NCBI RefSeq assembly: GCF_002831565.1
Contig: NZ_CP025096.1
Coordinates: forward strand, 124,001-188,000
Source: Spirosoma pollinicola
GTDB taxonomy: Bacteria > Bacteroidota > Bacteroidia > Cytophagales > Spirosomataceae
DNA length: 64,000 nucleotides
Direction of reading: 5' to 3'
Shown here one piece after another: positions 8,716-18,259 of this stretch. Below the pieces are notes generated by a model that did not search any database, had not been told where the DNA came from, and worked only from the letters and a program-made list of their open reading frames with translations. Within the stretch, counting starts at the first letter, position 1; every line of letters starts with the position of its first letter. A program made the translations under genes and the position numbers.

Positions 8716-9312
8716 ATGGAAAAAGAGAGTTCTGATTTACATGGAAATGCGCCTGACACCTGCCCGGTCGCCGTCCTGATTATTGATATGATCAACGACC
8801 TGGAATTTCCCGAAGGTCCACAACTTCTTGAGCCAACTCTGAAGGCCGCCGACTGTATTGCCCATTTAAAGAGTCAGGCAAAACGCCTGCACATCCCGGT
8901 CATTTATGCTAATGATAATTTCGGGCACTGGCGTTCAGATATATCCTTTCTGGTTAAGCACTGTCTGCAAACGAACGTGCGGGGAAAATCGGTTATGCAG
9001 CTGCTGAAGCCCGACCACACAGATTATGTCGTTTTAAAACCCAAACATTCAGCTTTTTTCGAGACGACATTATCGCTCCTACTCACTTATTTAGGAACCA
9101 AACGCCTGATTCTGACAGGGCTTATCACAGACGTTTGTGTGCAGTTTACAGCTCAGGACGCCTACCTCCGGGACTTCCAGTTATCTATTCCATCAGACTG
9201 TGTAGTAGCCCCTTCTACGGAGCGAACCCAATCGAGTTTAGATTATATGCAGCGTATATTACAGGCTGACATAACGCCCACAACAGACCTCGATCTGCAA
9301 CGCTTTTTGTAA
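8716..9312 (+). CDS. Isochorismatase-family cysteine hydrolase
   Basis: 198 residues from the ATG at 8716; an in-frame GTG at 8689 would add 9 residues of no family likeness. The catalytic triad of the isochorismatase/nicotinamidase superfamily is visible: Asp in LIIDMINDLEF, Lys in VLKPKHSAFF, and Cys in GLITDVCVQFTAQDAY. Family members hydrolyse isochorismate, nicotinamide, N-carbamoylsarcosine or related amides; the substrate here cannot be deduced. The nearby Mn catalase and ferritin-like genes suggest a stress setting. It converges with the Mn catalase gene; a strong inverted repeat lies between. Confidence 0.85.
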   Translation: MEKESSDLHGNAPDTCPVAVLIIDMINDLEFPEGPQLLEPTLKAADCIAHLKSQAKRLHIPVIYANDNFGHWRSDISFLVKHCLQTNVRGKSVMQLLKPDHTDYVVLKPKHSAFFETTLSLLLTYLGTKRLILTGLITDVCVQFTAQDAYLRDFQLSIPSDCVVAPSTERTQSSLDYMQRILQADITPTTDLDLQRFL

Positions 9313-9344
9313 TCAAATCAGGTATACAAACGTCTTATAATGCA

Positions 9345-9397
9345 GTCTGTCGTAGCATAAAAAGCACCGTTGATGTGGTTTTTATGCTACGACAGAC
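9345..9397. terminator. Inverted repeat (19-bp perfect arms) between convergent genes
   Basis: Arms 9345-9363 and 9379-9397 are exact reverse complements around a 15-base spacer. The inner ends of the arms are A/T runs (cataaaaa and tttttatg). It sits between the isochorismatase-like gene (ends 9312) and the Mn catalase gene (ends 9414), consistent with a shared bidirectional terminator. Confidence 0.7.
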
Positions 9398-9413
9398 GCT
9401 ACATTTTGCAAGC

Positions 9414-10322
9414 TTAATACTCGTATTTAATACCCATTTTTTTGGCCATATCGGCAAACACCTGAGGGTCAAAATCATCGGCGCCCGGCGCATTGAGCTG
9501 GGGTTCCTCTTCCAGATCAGGAACAGGATAGCCGGGAATGGCCCCCTCGATCACAACACACTCCTGACCGTCGTCGGGGTGCGGTCCGTTCCAGATCAGC
9601 CCCGCCTGCTTATAATCTTCCTGGCTGAAGGTATACAACTGCAAATGCAGTTTTTGATCCATAAACTTCCTCGCTTCGGGAAAAGCATTGTTGCTCAGGT
9701 CTGGTATCGGCAACAGCTTGGTGACTTCCACGCCCGTTAATTTTTCCAGGGCTTTGGCATAGGCCACAATATGAAGTCCGCCACGTACCAGCAGATAACC
9801 CACCATCGTGCGGGCCGTTGGGTCCGTCACCATTTCGTAGGCACGCATTTTGTTACCCCGAGCACCACACTCCAGGAAGAAATTATGGAGCAGATCAAGC
9901 TTCAGATTACCGCTGCTGAAGACATTCTGGCCGTTCCAGAAATTACCCATCGAATCAACGGGCAAAGACCCTTGCCCGCTGGCAATATAGTGATAGGTAT
10001 TGCGGGCGTTGGCAGCATCGGCAAGTGGCCCCGAAACTGGGTCATGTCCCCGCTTTGTTACACCTGTCAGCAACAGATTGATAGCATAGGAAACCACCTC
10101 GATATGGCCATATTCTTCACCGGCGATACTGGCGATCACATCATAAAAGGGACGTATTTTCTTGCGGCCCCGAAAGTTGAACGATTGAAAGGTGTAGTTC
10201 ATCAGCGTAGACATCTCGCCGAATTTGCCCCCTAGCAGTTCCTGAATGGCGGCTGCATCGTTGGCCGATGGGTTTTTGGGTATTGGCAACTCAATAGGAA
10301 GCCGGTCCATCTTTAAAATCAT
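9414..10322 (-). CDS. Manganese catalase family protein
   Basis: 302 residues from the ATG at 10322 (MILKMDRLPIELP), which matches family N-termini; an upstream ATG at 10382 would add 20 unrelated residues. It disproportionates hydrogen peroxide with a dinuclear Mn centre. Ligand regions are visible: the Glu in ELLGGKFGEMSTL, Glu and His in AGEEYGHIEVV, Glu in FFLECGARGNKMRAYEM, and His in VRGGLHIVAYAKAL. Length and the C-terminal Pro/Asp-rich tail fit the Bacteroidota form. The gene is near DUF892, DUF4142 and an isochorismatase-like hydrolase, a grouping that suggests an oxidative or desiccation stress response. Confidence 0.93.
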   Translation of the reverse strand: MILKMDRLPIELPIPKNPSANDAAAIQELLGGKFGEMSTLMNYTFQSFNFRGRKKIRPFYDVIASIAGEEYGHIEVVSYAINLLLTGVTKRGHDPVSGPLADAANARNTYHYIASGQGSLPVDSMGNFWNGQNVFSSGNLKLDLLHNFFLECGARGNKMRAYEMVTDPTARTMVGYLLVRGGLHIVAYAKALEKLTGVEVTKLLPIPDLSNNAFPEARKFMDQKLHLQLYTFSQEDYKQAGLIWNGPHPDDGQECVVIEGAIPGYPVPDLEEEPQLNAPGADDFDPQVFADMAKKMGIKYEY

Positions 10323-10466
10323 AACCTTGGGGTTTAGTTCGGAAACCTGAAACACTTGTTCAAGGGTCGAACCCCCGCCCACTTCCTATAGTTGAAAATG
10401 AGCCATCACCTGAAAGGAAACGGTCCTTTTCTACCTGATTTTTAAGTGATCACAAAAATTTACCTA

Positions 10467-10791
10467 TCAATAAGGGGCCAGTCCACGTTGGCGAACCACG
10501 ATCACGACCATACAAATCAGGAAAAAACCAATAGCTATGCCCTTAACAAGCCCGCCCGCTATCGTTCAGAGCCGGAGCCAGTAAGGCCCGGCCATTCCTG
10601 AACACCACAGCGCGTTCGAGCAGAATAACGGTTCCTAAGAATGATCCAAGCATCAGTGCCCCGTGCTGCCCGGCCGTTTCAAAGATGGAGGTGCCCCAAC
10701 CCAACCGCACCAGACCCGTCAGGATAGCCAGCACCAGCGACAGCCTGGTGAAGGGCAACAGAATGGGAACAAACGGGGGTGATTTGAACAT
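10467..10791 (-). pseudogene. Frameshifted small membrane protein gene
   Basis: The first frame, from the ATG at 10791, gives two membrane spans (SLVLAILTGLVRLGW and HGALMLGSFLGTVILLERAV) and then stops at 10543 after an out-of-character tail (NDSGRAC). The neighbouring frame takes over within a few bases (near 10575) and gives a third span, GLVKGIAIGFFLICMVVIVV, ending RQRGLAPY at 10467. The HGALMLGSFLGT..LERAV segment resembles the multi-span membrane family found with NnrS-like proteins, which is usually about twice as long. This points to a one-base frameshift, possibly with an internal deletion, or a sequencing error. It lies 20 bases after the bicupin gene on the same strand. Confidence 0.5.
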
Positions 10792-10811
10792 CAGTCTTAG
10801 TAGTGTGGTGA

Positions 10812-11573
10812 CTAGAACTGAATAGACACATACGTACAGTTCTCCCGGACGCCAGGTTGAATACGGTGTGATACTTCCGATTCCACAAAGATGAGATCCC
10901 CCACCTGAGCTTCTGTCGACACACCCTCTATTTGCGCCTGAGCCGGATGGTCCAGGATTAGCATAATCTCAGCCGCCCGGTGGGTGTGAGGAGCACTCAC
11001 CCCTGAAGCGGGGTCGACTGTCGTGACCTGAATTGCCATGCGGTTGCTCATCACGCTGGAACAGGTCACTGTCTGTTGGTTACGCCGGGGTTGGTCGGCA
11101 GTAGAGGCTGCCTCTTGCCAGTCGACCCAGAACGAATCACCCACCAGCCGGTATAAATCCAGGTCCGGCATCTCGTTGGAGGTGTATCGCATCTGGAAAT
11201 AGGTGAGTGTCCGATCAGCCTTATTGACTACCTCAAAGTCATCGCCCGGCATAATCAGAACAACGTTGCCAGGCCCCAGTATTTTGCGTTTACCCCCAAC
11301 GGTCAACGTTAGTTCACCTGTTTTAATGATCAATACAGCCTCTTCATCGAACTGCTGGGTGGGCTGTGCAGGCTGATTGGCCTGTATGGTTATGGCCTGA
11401 ACAATTAAGTGGGAAAAATCCCGGGTAGCCCCTTCCAGTAGGGTTTGCTCCCCGTAACCCGTCTGGTTGGCAACCGATAATTGATTTATGGAATAGACGG
11501 CTGATTTGATAGTCTGTGAAAAAGCAGGAAAGGGAGCCAGAACGACTACCCAGAAAAGGAGGAAGAGTCTCAT
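10812..11573 (-). CDS. Exported bicupin-domain protein
   Basis: 253 residues with a signal peptide (MRLFLLFWVVVLAPFPAFSQ). Two cupin barrels are visible: the first around residues 60-150 (FDEEAVLIIKTGELTLTVGG, PGNVVLIMPGDDFEVVN) and the second around 180-253 (SAPHTHRAAEIMLIL, VGDLIFVESEVSHRI). The second has the metal-binding pattern (His-x-His, Glu and a later His); the first has lost the His pair. The layout resembles periplasmic bicupins such as ureidoglycine aminohydrolase relatives, but no purine genes are adjacent, so the substrate is unknown. A damaged membrane gene follows by 20 bases. Confidence 0.75.
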   Translation of the reverse strand: MRLFLLFWVVVLAPFPAFSQTIKSAVYSINQLSVANQTGYGEQTLLEGATRDFSHLIVQAITIQANQPAQPTQQFDEEAVLIIKTGELTLTVGGKRKILGPGNVVLIMPGDDFEVVNKADRTLTYFQMRYTSNEMPDLDLYRLVGDSFWVDWQEAASTADQPRRNQQTVTCSSVMSNRMAIQVTTVDPASGVSAPHTHRAAEIMLILDHPAQAQIEGVSTEAQVGDLIFVESEVSHRIQPGVRENCTYVSIQF

Positions 11574-11671
11574 CGAAAAACCATCTATAGTCCTAAATTA
11601 CGACTAAAATTAATCGTTTCCCGAAGCATTCCTGTCTTTTTGGAAAAGGTAGGCAAACGTTCAATAATCGA

Positions 11672-14600
11672 CTATTGAATTAACGTATCCGGCACCAGGT
11701 TCGTGGCCACCGGTTCCGGGGAGCTAATGGGCAAGCTTACCGTGAAGGTGGTGCCCTTTCGTTCCTGACTCTCCACCTCCAGAACTCCACCATGACACTC
11801 CACAAACTGGCGAGCAATAACCAGACCCAGGCCCGTGCCCTGGATACCAGCCGTATTACTGGCCCTATAAAATGCCTGAAACAAAGAGGCCTGTTCACAA
11901 GCCGGGATGCCCATGCCCTGATCAATAACCTGTAAAACCAGACGGTCGGCCCGAAAGTCGATACGCAGAGTAGGTGATGCCGTAACCGAAAACTTAAAGG
12001 CGTTCGACAGCAGATTGGTTAACACATGGCCCATCAGTTTGGCATCCAGATCAATCCGTCGGGGTGTTCCCTCAACAAACAACTGAACGCTGCGTTGATC
12101 AGAACGGCCACTAAAGTGCATCTCAATCAGACTCTCACACAGGGCAACGATATCCTCCGACCTAGGTGCATAGGTCACTTTACCCGCTTCGATCTGACCG
12201 ATGGTCAACACGTCGGTGAGCAGTGAACCAAACTGCTCGATCTGTTTTTCGATAACGCCCAGATGCTTTTGCATAGAGGCTTTAGCACTGGCAGCGGGCA
12301 CATTCAGGTACAGTTTAATTAACTCAACGCTCGACTGAATGGTGGTCAGGGGGGTACGAAACTCATGGGAAGCCGTGGAGACAAACTGCGACTTGAGCTG
12401 GTTCAATTCCTGTTCGCGCAGCATCGTTTGCTGGAGAACGAACTCCCTCTCTTTCTGACTGGTCACGTCATTGGCAATGCCAATGTGGCGCACAACTTTC
12501 CCCTCTTCATCGCGAATAATAAAGGTGCGAGCTAACAGCCAGCGCAATGGTTCATTTTTATACTTCACCCTGTAGTATATCTGTCCTTCTGCACCGGCCT
12601 TATACTCCTCAAAAAAGGCAAAAACAGCGGGCTTATCTTCCGGTAAAACAAACTCTATAAACGAGTTAGATTCATCTTTTAATTGTTGAACCGTTTTATA
12701 CCAGACCCGCTCGCAGGCCGGGTTTATATACATGAGACTGAAGGGATCGGCCGAATGAATCCAGAACACCTCATCCACGTTTTCGGCAATTTCCCGAAAC
12801 CGTTGTTCACTCTCCTGAAGTTGTTGCTGTGCCGCCTGCTGCTCCACTTTAGCCTGGAGTAACTGCACATGAAGTGCCTGCTCTTTCAGTTCCTGTTTCT
12901 GCTGGCGAACTTCGATTGTTTGCACCCGAATCTGATTTTGTAACGCGACCTGCTTTGCCTGTATGCTCTTTACGCGCAACCGATACAGCGTGTATAAGCT
13001 ACCCAGCAACAGCAGAACCACCAAACTCATGAACCAGCGTGTTTGCCAAAAAGGCGGGATAATATGCAGATTTACATACGTGCCGGTCTTATTCCAGACA
13101 CCATCGTTATTTGAGGCTTTCACCCGGAATACATAATCGCCAGGGTCCAGATTAGTATAGGTCGCCGTTCGAGTGGTCCCCGCAGAAATCCAGCGCTGAT
13201 CGAAACCTTCCAGTTTATACGCATATTGATTTTTCTCCGACACCGTGTAATTCAGGGCCGCAAACCCGAATGATAGAACCGATTGCCCATAGGAAAGCGT
13301 AATGTCGCGTGTGTCACTTATTGGCTTAGCCAGTACCGACTCTGCATCCTGCACGCGAACCGACTTATTGAACAACTGAAAGTCGGTGATGTAAACAGGC
13401 GGGATAAAGGGATTGTCTCGAAGTTTATCAGGATAAAAGCTGTTAAGTCCGCTTAGACCACTAAAAAACAGTTGCCCGTCGGGGCTTTTGTAACAGGCGG
13501 TTCGGTTATAGGAACTCTCCTGCAGGCCATCACTGGCATCAAAATTACGAATAGTATGTGTCTTAAGATCAAAGACGCTCAGGCCCTTATTGGTACTCAG
13601 CCACAGTCGCCCCCGATTATCTTCCAGAATACCCTTGATCACTTCGTTGGCCAGACCATTTTCCTGACGGTAAGCGGTAAACGTTTGCGTACGGGCGTTA
13701 AAGCGGTTCAGGCCCCCATTAGTACCGATCCACAGTTGGCCGGTAGTACTTTCAAACAGCCAGTTGATCTGGTTGTTGCTTAGACTTTTGGGGTTGTGAC
13801 TATCCTGAACATAGTGGGTAAACGTGTTGTGAGCCGGGTGAAATACATTGATTCCCCCCCCGTCGGTACCTATCCAGATGTTGCCCGTTCGGTCTTCCCA
13901 CAGGGTTGTGATCGTGTGGTAATTGAGATGACCTTCCTGCCCAGGCCGGGATGAGTACCTGGTCACAAGGCCCGTTTTTTTGTCGTAGCGAATCAATCCC
14001 GCTTCGAAAGTGCCAAGCCACATAACTCCATTCCGGGCCTCTAAAATGGCACTGATGCTCAACGGGCTAAAATTCCCCTTCGACTCAAAGGTTCCCTTTG
14101 CCCGGTTAAACAGCGTTAAGCCGCCTTTATAATTACCCGTCCAGATGCGCTTATCCCGATCTTCATAAATGGAAAGCACGAAATTTCGGCTCATCGAAGC
14201 CGCGAATCGGCTTGTATCCTGATAAGCTTTAAAAACAGACTGTCCTTTTTTGAGCACATTAATACCTCCCCCATCGGTACCCAGCCATAAATCGCCCTGA
14301 TTATCTTGCAGAACGGCTAGTATATTATTATTAGTCAGCTTGTTAATATTGGTTCGGGTGCGCTGATACAGTTTAAATTTCAGTGGGGTCGCATCCAGTT
14401 TATTGACCCCACCCGAATAAGTGCCAACCCACATGGTACCGATAGGGTCGCGGTACATTGTATAGATGGAACCGTTATTGAGCCCACCATTCGTATCGAC
14501 CTTGTAGGTGTAATAAGAAAAGCTGCCATCAGCGTGTAACAGATTGATACCTCCGTTCTGCGTGCCAATCCAGAGGGTGTGTTCATTGTCTTCGGCAAGG

Positions 14601-15442
14601 GACATTACATCGTTATGGCTCAATTGAGCAGGCCGCTCCGTTGATTGCTTGAAGTGCGTAAAAGACCCATTCACCCGGTCGAGCTGATTTAATCCCCCCC
14701 CCTCAGTGCCAATCCAGAACCTGCCCCGGGAATCCTCAAAGCAGGTAGTTACCCGATCATGACTAAGTGAGTGGGGATTGGCCGGATCGTGCCGGTAATG
14801 CGTGAATATATTGGTTGATGGGTCCAGCCGGTTTAAACCACCGCCATCGGTGCTTGCCCAGATAAAGCCGCTTCTGTCAATCATGACGGAGCTTACCATA
14901 TTATTGCTTAAGCTGCCAGTCTTCCCTGCCTGGTGACTAAAATGGGTAAAGGTTTTTTGCCGGGGATCAAACCGATCCAGCCCCCCGCCAGCCGTACCCA
15001 CCCAGAGGTAGCCTTCTGCATCCTGAACAACGGCCATTACCTTGTCGTGAGCCAGGCTATTTTGTTGTCCGGGATTGTGTTTGTAATTGGTAAATGTTTC
15101 TGTATTGGCATCAAACAAACTAAGTCCGCCATCATCAGTACCCACCCACAGTTGACCTTGCTTATCCTCAAACAGGGCATGAATGTAATTGTGGCTCAGA
15201 CTGGATGATTTTCGGGGATCATTCCGGTAGAGGGTATAATTGTAGCCATCGTACTTATTAAGCCCATCCTGCGTGCCAAACCACATAAAGCCTTTGCGGT
15301 CCTGTAGTATGCAGGTGACGTTATTCTGAGAAAGGCCCTGGTTTGTGGTCAGGTAAGTAAACTGGCCCTGTTGCTGCTGAGCTCTTGTTGGTAGAGCAAG
15401 CCAGAAAGCAACACACAGGAAGCAAAGGAAACGAGATAACAT
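11672..15442 (-). CDS. Two-component propeller sensor histidine kinase (Reg_prop, Y_Y_Y, PAS, HisKA, HATPase)
   Basis: 1256 residues. A signal peptide (ends near PTRAQQ) is followed by many two-component propeller repeats (for example LWVGTDDGGLSLFD, FWIGTEGGGLNQLD) to about residue 670, a Y_Y_Y domain (YKLEGFDQRW, TYTNLDPGDYVFRVKASN), one membrane span (WFMSLVVLLLLGSLYTLYRL), a coiled coil, a PAS domain with PAC motif, a HisKA domain (TASHEFRTPL) and an ATPase domain (LSNAFKFS, VIDQGMGIP, GTGLGLVIARQF). This class senses extracellular ligands, often glycans, in Bacteroidota. Unlike the classic hybrid form it lacks the receiver and AraC-type output domains, so it needs a separate regulator, none of which is adjacent. 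Confidence 0.92.
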   Translation of the reverse strand: MLSRFLCFLCVAFWLALPTRAQQQQGQFTYLTTNQGLSQNNVTCILQDRKGFMWFGTQDGLNKYDGYNYTLYRNDPRKSSSLSHNYIHALFEDKQGQLWVGTDDGGLSLFDANTETFTNYKHNPGQQNSLAHDKVMAVVQDAEGYLWVGTAGGGLDRFDPRQKTFTHFSHQAGKTGSLSNNMVSSVMIDRSGFIWASTDGGGLNRLDPSTNIFTHYRHDPANPHSLSHDRVTTCFEDSRGRFWIGTEGGGLNQLDRVNGSFTHFKQSTERPAQLSHNDVMSLAEDNEHTLWIGTQNGGINLLHADGSFSYYTYKVDTNGGLNNGSIYTMYRDPIGTMWVGTYSGGVNKLDATPLKFKLYQRTRTNINKLTNNNILAVLQDNQGDLWLGTDGGGINVLKKGQSVFKAYQDTSRFAASMSRNFVLSIYEDRDKRIWTGNYKGGLTLFNRAKGTFESKGNFSPLSISAILEARNGVMWLGTFEAGLIRYDKKTGLVTRYSSRPGQEGHLNYHTITTLWEDRTGNIWIGTDGGGINVFHPAHNTFTHYVQDSHNPKSLSNNQINWLFESTTGQLWIGTNGGLNRFNARTQTFTAYRQENGLANEVIKGILEDNRGRLWLSTNKGLSVFDLKTHTIRNFDASDGLQESSYNRTACYKSPDGQLFFSGLSGLNSFYPDKLRDNPFIPPVYITDFQLFNKSVRVQDAESVLAKPISDTRDITLSYGQSVLSFGFAALNYTVSEKNQYAYKLEGFDQRWISAGTTRTATYTNLDPGDYVFRVKASNNDGVWNKTGTYVNLHIIPPFWQTRWFMSLVVLLLLGSLYTLYRLRVKSIQAKQVALQNQIRVQTIEVRQQKQELKEQALHVQLLQAKVEQQAAQQQLQESEQRFREIAENVDEVFWIHSADPFSLMYINPACERVWYKTVQQLKDESNSFIEFVLPEDKPAVFAFFEEYKAGAEGQIYYRVKYKNEPLRWLLARTFIIRDEEGKVVRHIGIANDVTSQKEREFVLQQTMLREQELNQLKSQFVSTASHEFRTPLTTIQSSVELIKLYLNVPAASAKASMQKHLGVIEKQIEQFGSLLTDVLTIGQIEAGKVTYAPRSEDIVALCESLIEMHFSGRSDQRSVQLFVEGTPRRIDLDAKLMGHVLTNLLSNAFKFSVTASPTLRIDFRADRLVLQVIDQGMGIPACEQASLFQAFYRASNTAGIQGTGLGLVIARQFVECHGGVLEVESQERKGTTFTVSLPISSPEPVATNLVPDTLIQ

Positions 15443-15629
15443 TGTCGTTCTGTTGGGTATCGCGTACAGCGAAAGATGCTTTATTTTGTAAATTTAATAA
15501 CATATTATATACATTAAACATATTTCATAAATTTAAAAGCATATATCATATAATAATAAGTGTATTTTATACTATCCAGCAGCACGACGATTTTTATGAA
15601 TGCTGAGCTTCTCTATAATTTACTTCAAA
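15443..15629. other. AT-rich spacer upstream of propeller kinase
   Basis: 187 bases, clearly AT-rich compared with its neighbours, with several near-palindromic TATA-like stretches (catattatatac, catatatcatataataata). It precedes the propeller kinase and follows the CHASE3 kinase on the same strand, so it probably holds a promoter. No gene is visible. Confidence 0.35.
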
Positions 15630-17897
15630 TTATGGGAGTAACTGCCTTTGCGAAGGAAGATTTACTATAACACTTGTTCCCAGATTCAATTCACTGCTCA
15701 GGCTGATTTTCCCACCCATTAGGTCAACGTAGCGACGAACTATATGTAACCCCAGCCCTGTACCCTCTATATTCGTCGCATTTGAGGCCCGAAAAAAACG
15801 TTCGAACATTCGTTGCTGATCGGCTACGGTCATGCCTATCCCCTGATCCTGAACCGTTATTGTCAATTCATTGTCACCATACTCGGCGCGTAGACTCACT
15901 ACCGAACCCGGACCGGAATACTTGACCGCGTTTGAGAGCAGATTGATCATAATTTTTTGCAGGAGCGATGCATCAAGCCAGAGCAGATCCGGGCACGACA
16001 GGTCAGTCTGTATCGTTTGCTGCGGCTTGAGCGCATCCTGCATGTATGTAACGGTTTCACCTAGCAACTTAGACATATCTACGTGAACCAGGTTAACACT
16101 GATCTGCCCCTCCTCAAGTTTGCCCAGCGACAAAAACTCTTCCAGAATGGCATTCAGATGCTTGACGGCCACTCTGATGCGATGCGTATGTTTTTGACGT
16201 TTCTCCTGTTGTTCGGAGTGCGAATATTTCTCAATTAGTTCGGCTGAGGTTAGCACGGCGGTGAGTGGTGTTCGAAACTCATGCGAAGCCATCGCCACAA
16301 AACGGACTTTTAGTTCGCTCAGCTCGCGCTCAACGGCCAGGGCCTGAATCAGTTCATTTTTCGATTCTTCCAGTTTACCCAGTGTGATCATCAGTGCCTG
16401 CGTGCGGTCGACAACTTTCTTTTCCAATTCAGCATTGTAGCGGACGTTTTCTTCGGCCTGCCGTTGTTGCGTTACATCCATAGATGTCGACACGGTGCCA
16501 TTGTCAAGGCGGGAAATAACCGAAAAAATCACCCGGCCATCGTCAAGTGTCGAGTCCATTCGGAAAGGTTCGCCCGTTTCAACTACGTTAGCCATCCAGC
16601 CAATTCGTTGATCACCAACACCTGCAAAATTCAGAGAGCGAACCGTTTGGTTCTGTAGATCAGGCACGTCTGCAGGTAACCAGCTCCTGACCTCGTCATT
16701 AGAATAAGTGTACTGGAAATCAATAATGCGTCCTGTTTCGTCGCGAATAGGCTCGTGGGTTGCCACACCAATATGCACCGACTCACTGATACGCACGAGC
16801 ATATTTGTCTGTTGCAGACTTTCGGCTTCGGCTTGTTTACGGTCGGTAATATCTAAAAAAGAAATCAGGACATTCTGCTCCGGCAATGGAGACGACACTA
16901 TTTCATACCAGGCATTCAGGCCATCGCCGATAAAGTACGTTTCGAACCGCTGAACCTCGCCGGTGCGAGCAGTTTGCAGGTAACTCGTCATCGTGTTCGT
17001 ACCAGCCAGAGAGGGAAACTCAGTCAGAAGGGTTGTTCCCACTAATTTGTCGACTGGTCGGCCATTAATTTTCGACGCGGCCTGATTGGCTAGCTGGATT
17101 CGTAAATCCACGATTTGACTGTCCTGATCAACTATTGGTGCACAGCTCAACAAGCCATTCAGAGAGCCATTAAGAATACCTTCCAGATACGCTTGCTGGT
17201 GTCGCTGCTGGTTGAGCACCTCCGTCAATTGCTGTGTCACTTTTCGTACCTGCACTTCCCGCAGTCGACTCTGCCGGAGAATCAGGCCAAGCACCAGGGT
17301 TGTCACTAACATGAGCAGACCAACGGCAAGAAGTGTTAAAAGCCAGTTCTCGCCACGCTGAATGGACTCATTTAAACGGACAAGCCGGGTTTGCAGCAAC
17401 TGTTGCTCCACCCTTACCAGTTGGGTTAGCTGTGCTCTAACTTTATCCATTACGGGCTTTCCCTGCTCCACTTCTTCCTGAGAAGCCAGGACTCCCTGCC
17501 CTTTTTTACGCTGGTCGATTTCCTGCTGGCTGATGGCCAGACGCTGCTCGATCAGCACCCCTACTGAGGCCAGTCGTCTCTGCTGAGCCAGGTTATCCTG
17601 AACTAGCCGCTGTAAATACCGGAGTTGGCCCGGCAACTGCTTTCGTGCCCGTTCATAAGGCTCAAGGGATTTTGGCTGTCTGCTTAGCAAATAACCCCGC
17701 GTACCGGTTTCGGCATCAACCGCTAGGGTTCTTAATACTTCCAGGCCCGTAATTACTTCACGGGTGTGCAAAACCCAGTCATTAGCCAGTTCCTGCCGCT
17801 CGTGGCTTTTCCAAAGCGTATAACTGATCAACGAAAAGCTGGTCAGCAGGAGCAGAAACGCCAGGAGTAGCAGGTTAGTCGCTTGCTTTAGATTCAT
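15630..17897 (-). CDS. Membrane sensor histidine kinase with CHASE3, two PAS domains
   Basis: 755 residues. Membrane spans at about 9-29 and 186-207 bracket a helical CHASE3 periplasmic domain (LAVDAETGTRGYLLSRQPKSL is the typical CHASE3 segment). Two PAS regions follow (about 235-355 and 365-480), then a coiled coil with VVDRTQAL, a HisKA domain with His539 in MASHEFRTPL, and an ATPase domain (LLSNAVKYSGPG, VQDQGIGM, GTGLGLHIVRRY). No receiver is fused or adjacent. It lies upstream of the propeller kinase in the same orientation with 187 bases between, so they may be independent. The ligand is unknown. Confidence 0.9.
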   Translation of the reverse strand: MNLKQATNLLLLAFLLLLTSFSLISYTLWKSHERQELANDWVLHTREVITGLEVLRTLAVDAETGTRGYLLSRQPKSLEPYERARKQLPGQLRYLQRLVQDNLAQQRRLASVGVLIEQRLAISQQEIDQRKKGQGVLASQEEVEQGKPVMDKVRAQLTQLVRVEQQLLQTRLVRLNESIQRGENWLLTLLAVGLLMLVTTLVLGLILRQSRLREVQVRKVTQQLTEVLNQQRHQQAYLEGILNGSLNGLLSCAPIVDQDSQIVDLRIQLANQAASKINGRPVDKLVGTTLLTEFPSLAGTNTMTSYLQTARTGEVQRFETYFIGDGLNAWYEIVSSPLPEQNVLISFLDITDRKQAEAESLQQTNMLVRISESVHIGVATHEPIRDETGRIIDFQYTYSNDEVRSWLPADVPDLQNQTVRSLNFAGVGDQRIGWMANVVETGEPFRMDSTLDDGRVIFSVISRLDNGTVSTSMDVTQQRQAEENVRYNAELEKKVVDRTQALMITLGKLEESKNELIQALAVERELSELKVRFVAMASHEFRTPLTAVLTSAELIEKYSHSEQQEKRQKHTHRIRVAVKHLNAILEEFLSLGKLEEGQISVNLVHVDMSKLLGETVTYMQDALKPQQTIQTDLSCPDLLWLDASLLQKIMINLLSNAVKYSGPGSVVSLRAEYGDNELTITVQDQGIGMTVADQQRMFERFFRASNATNIEGTGLGLHIVRRYVDLMGGKISLSSELNLGTSVIVNLPSQRQLLP

Positions 17898-18259
17898 GAG
17901 AAAGAAGCAAAAACTCAGTCTTCTAATAGATATACGTATAATAAATGGACGTACTTACAACAACCAGTGGGACTTTCCCCATTTCTCTGTCGGCTATATA
18001 GGCTGTAATATACAAATGCTCACGCTAAAACGGCAAGATCAAGACCAGCTTTGCATGCGGATAAATATAATGGTTGTGATCAGGCCAAATTTGCTGATAA
18101 AACTCTAAGTACTTTTTCTGCAATCAGCTAATTTTCAACAAAATATGAACATTTTTATTTTGTACTGGTTTCCCCTTTAACGATCAGTTCTCACTGAGTT
18201 TCTTCTCCGCCCCTGTCTACTAAGCTGTCGGTCCAGGCACTTTAAATACGACTACGCAT
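17898..18259. other. Intergenic region, no gene seen
   Basis: 362 bases between the CHASE3 kinase (minus) and the 82-residue gene at 18260 (plus), so divergent promoters are expected. A 70-residue open frame (17896-18108) has no protein-like features. The part from about 18100 to 18180 is AT-rich. I see no riboswitch-like or repeated structure. Confidence 0.35.

Noticed and set aside
17896..18108. 70-residue frame in the kinase upstream gap
   Set aside because: No motif, poor composition and an expected promoter region.
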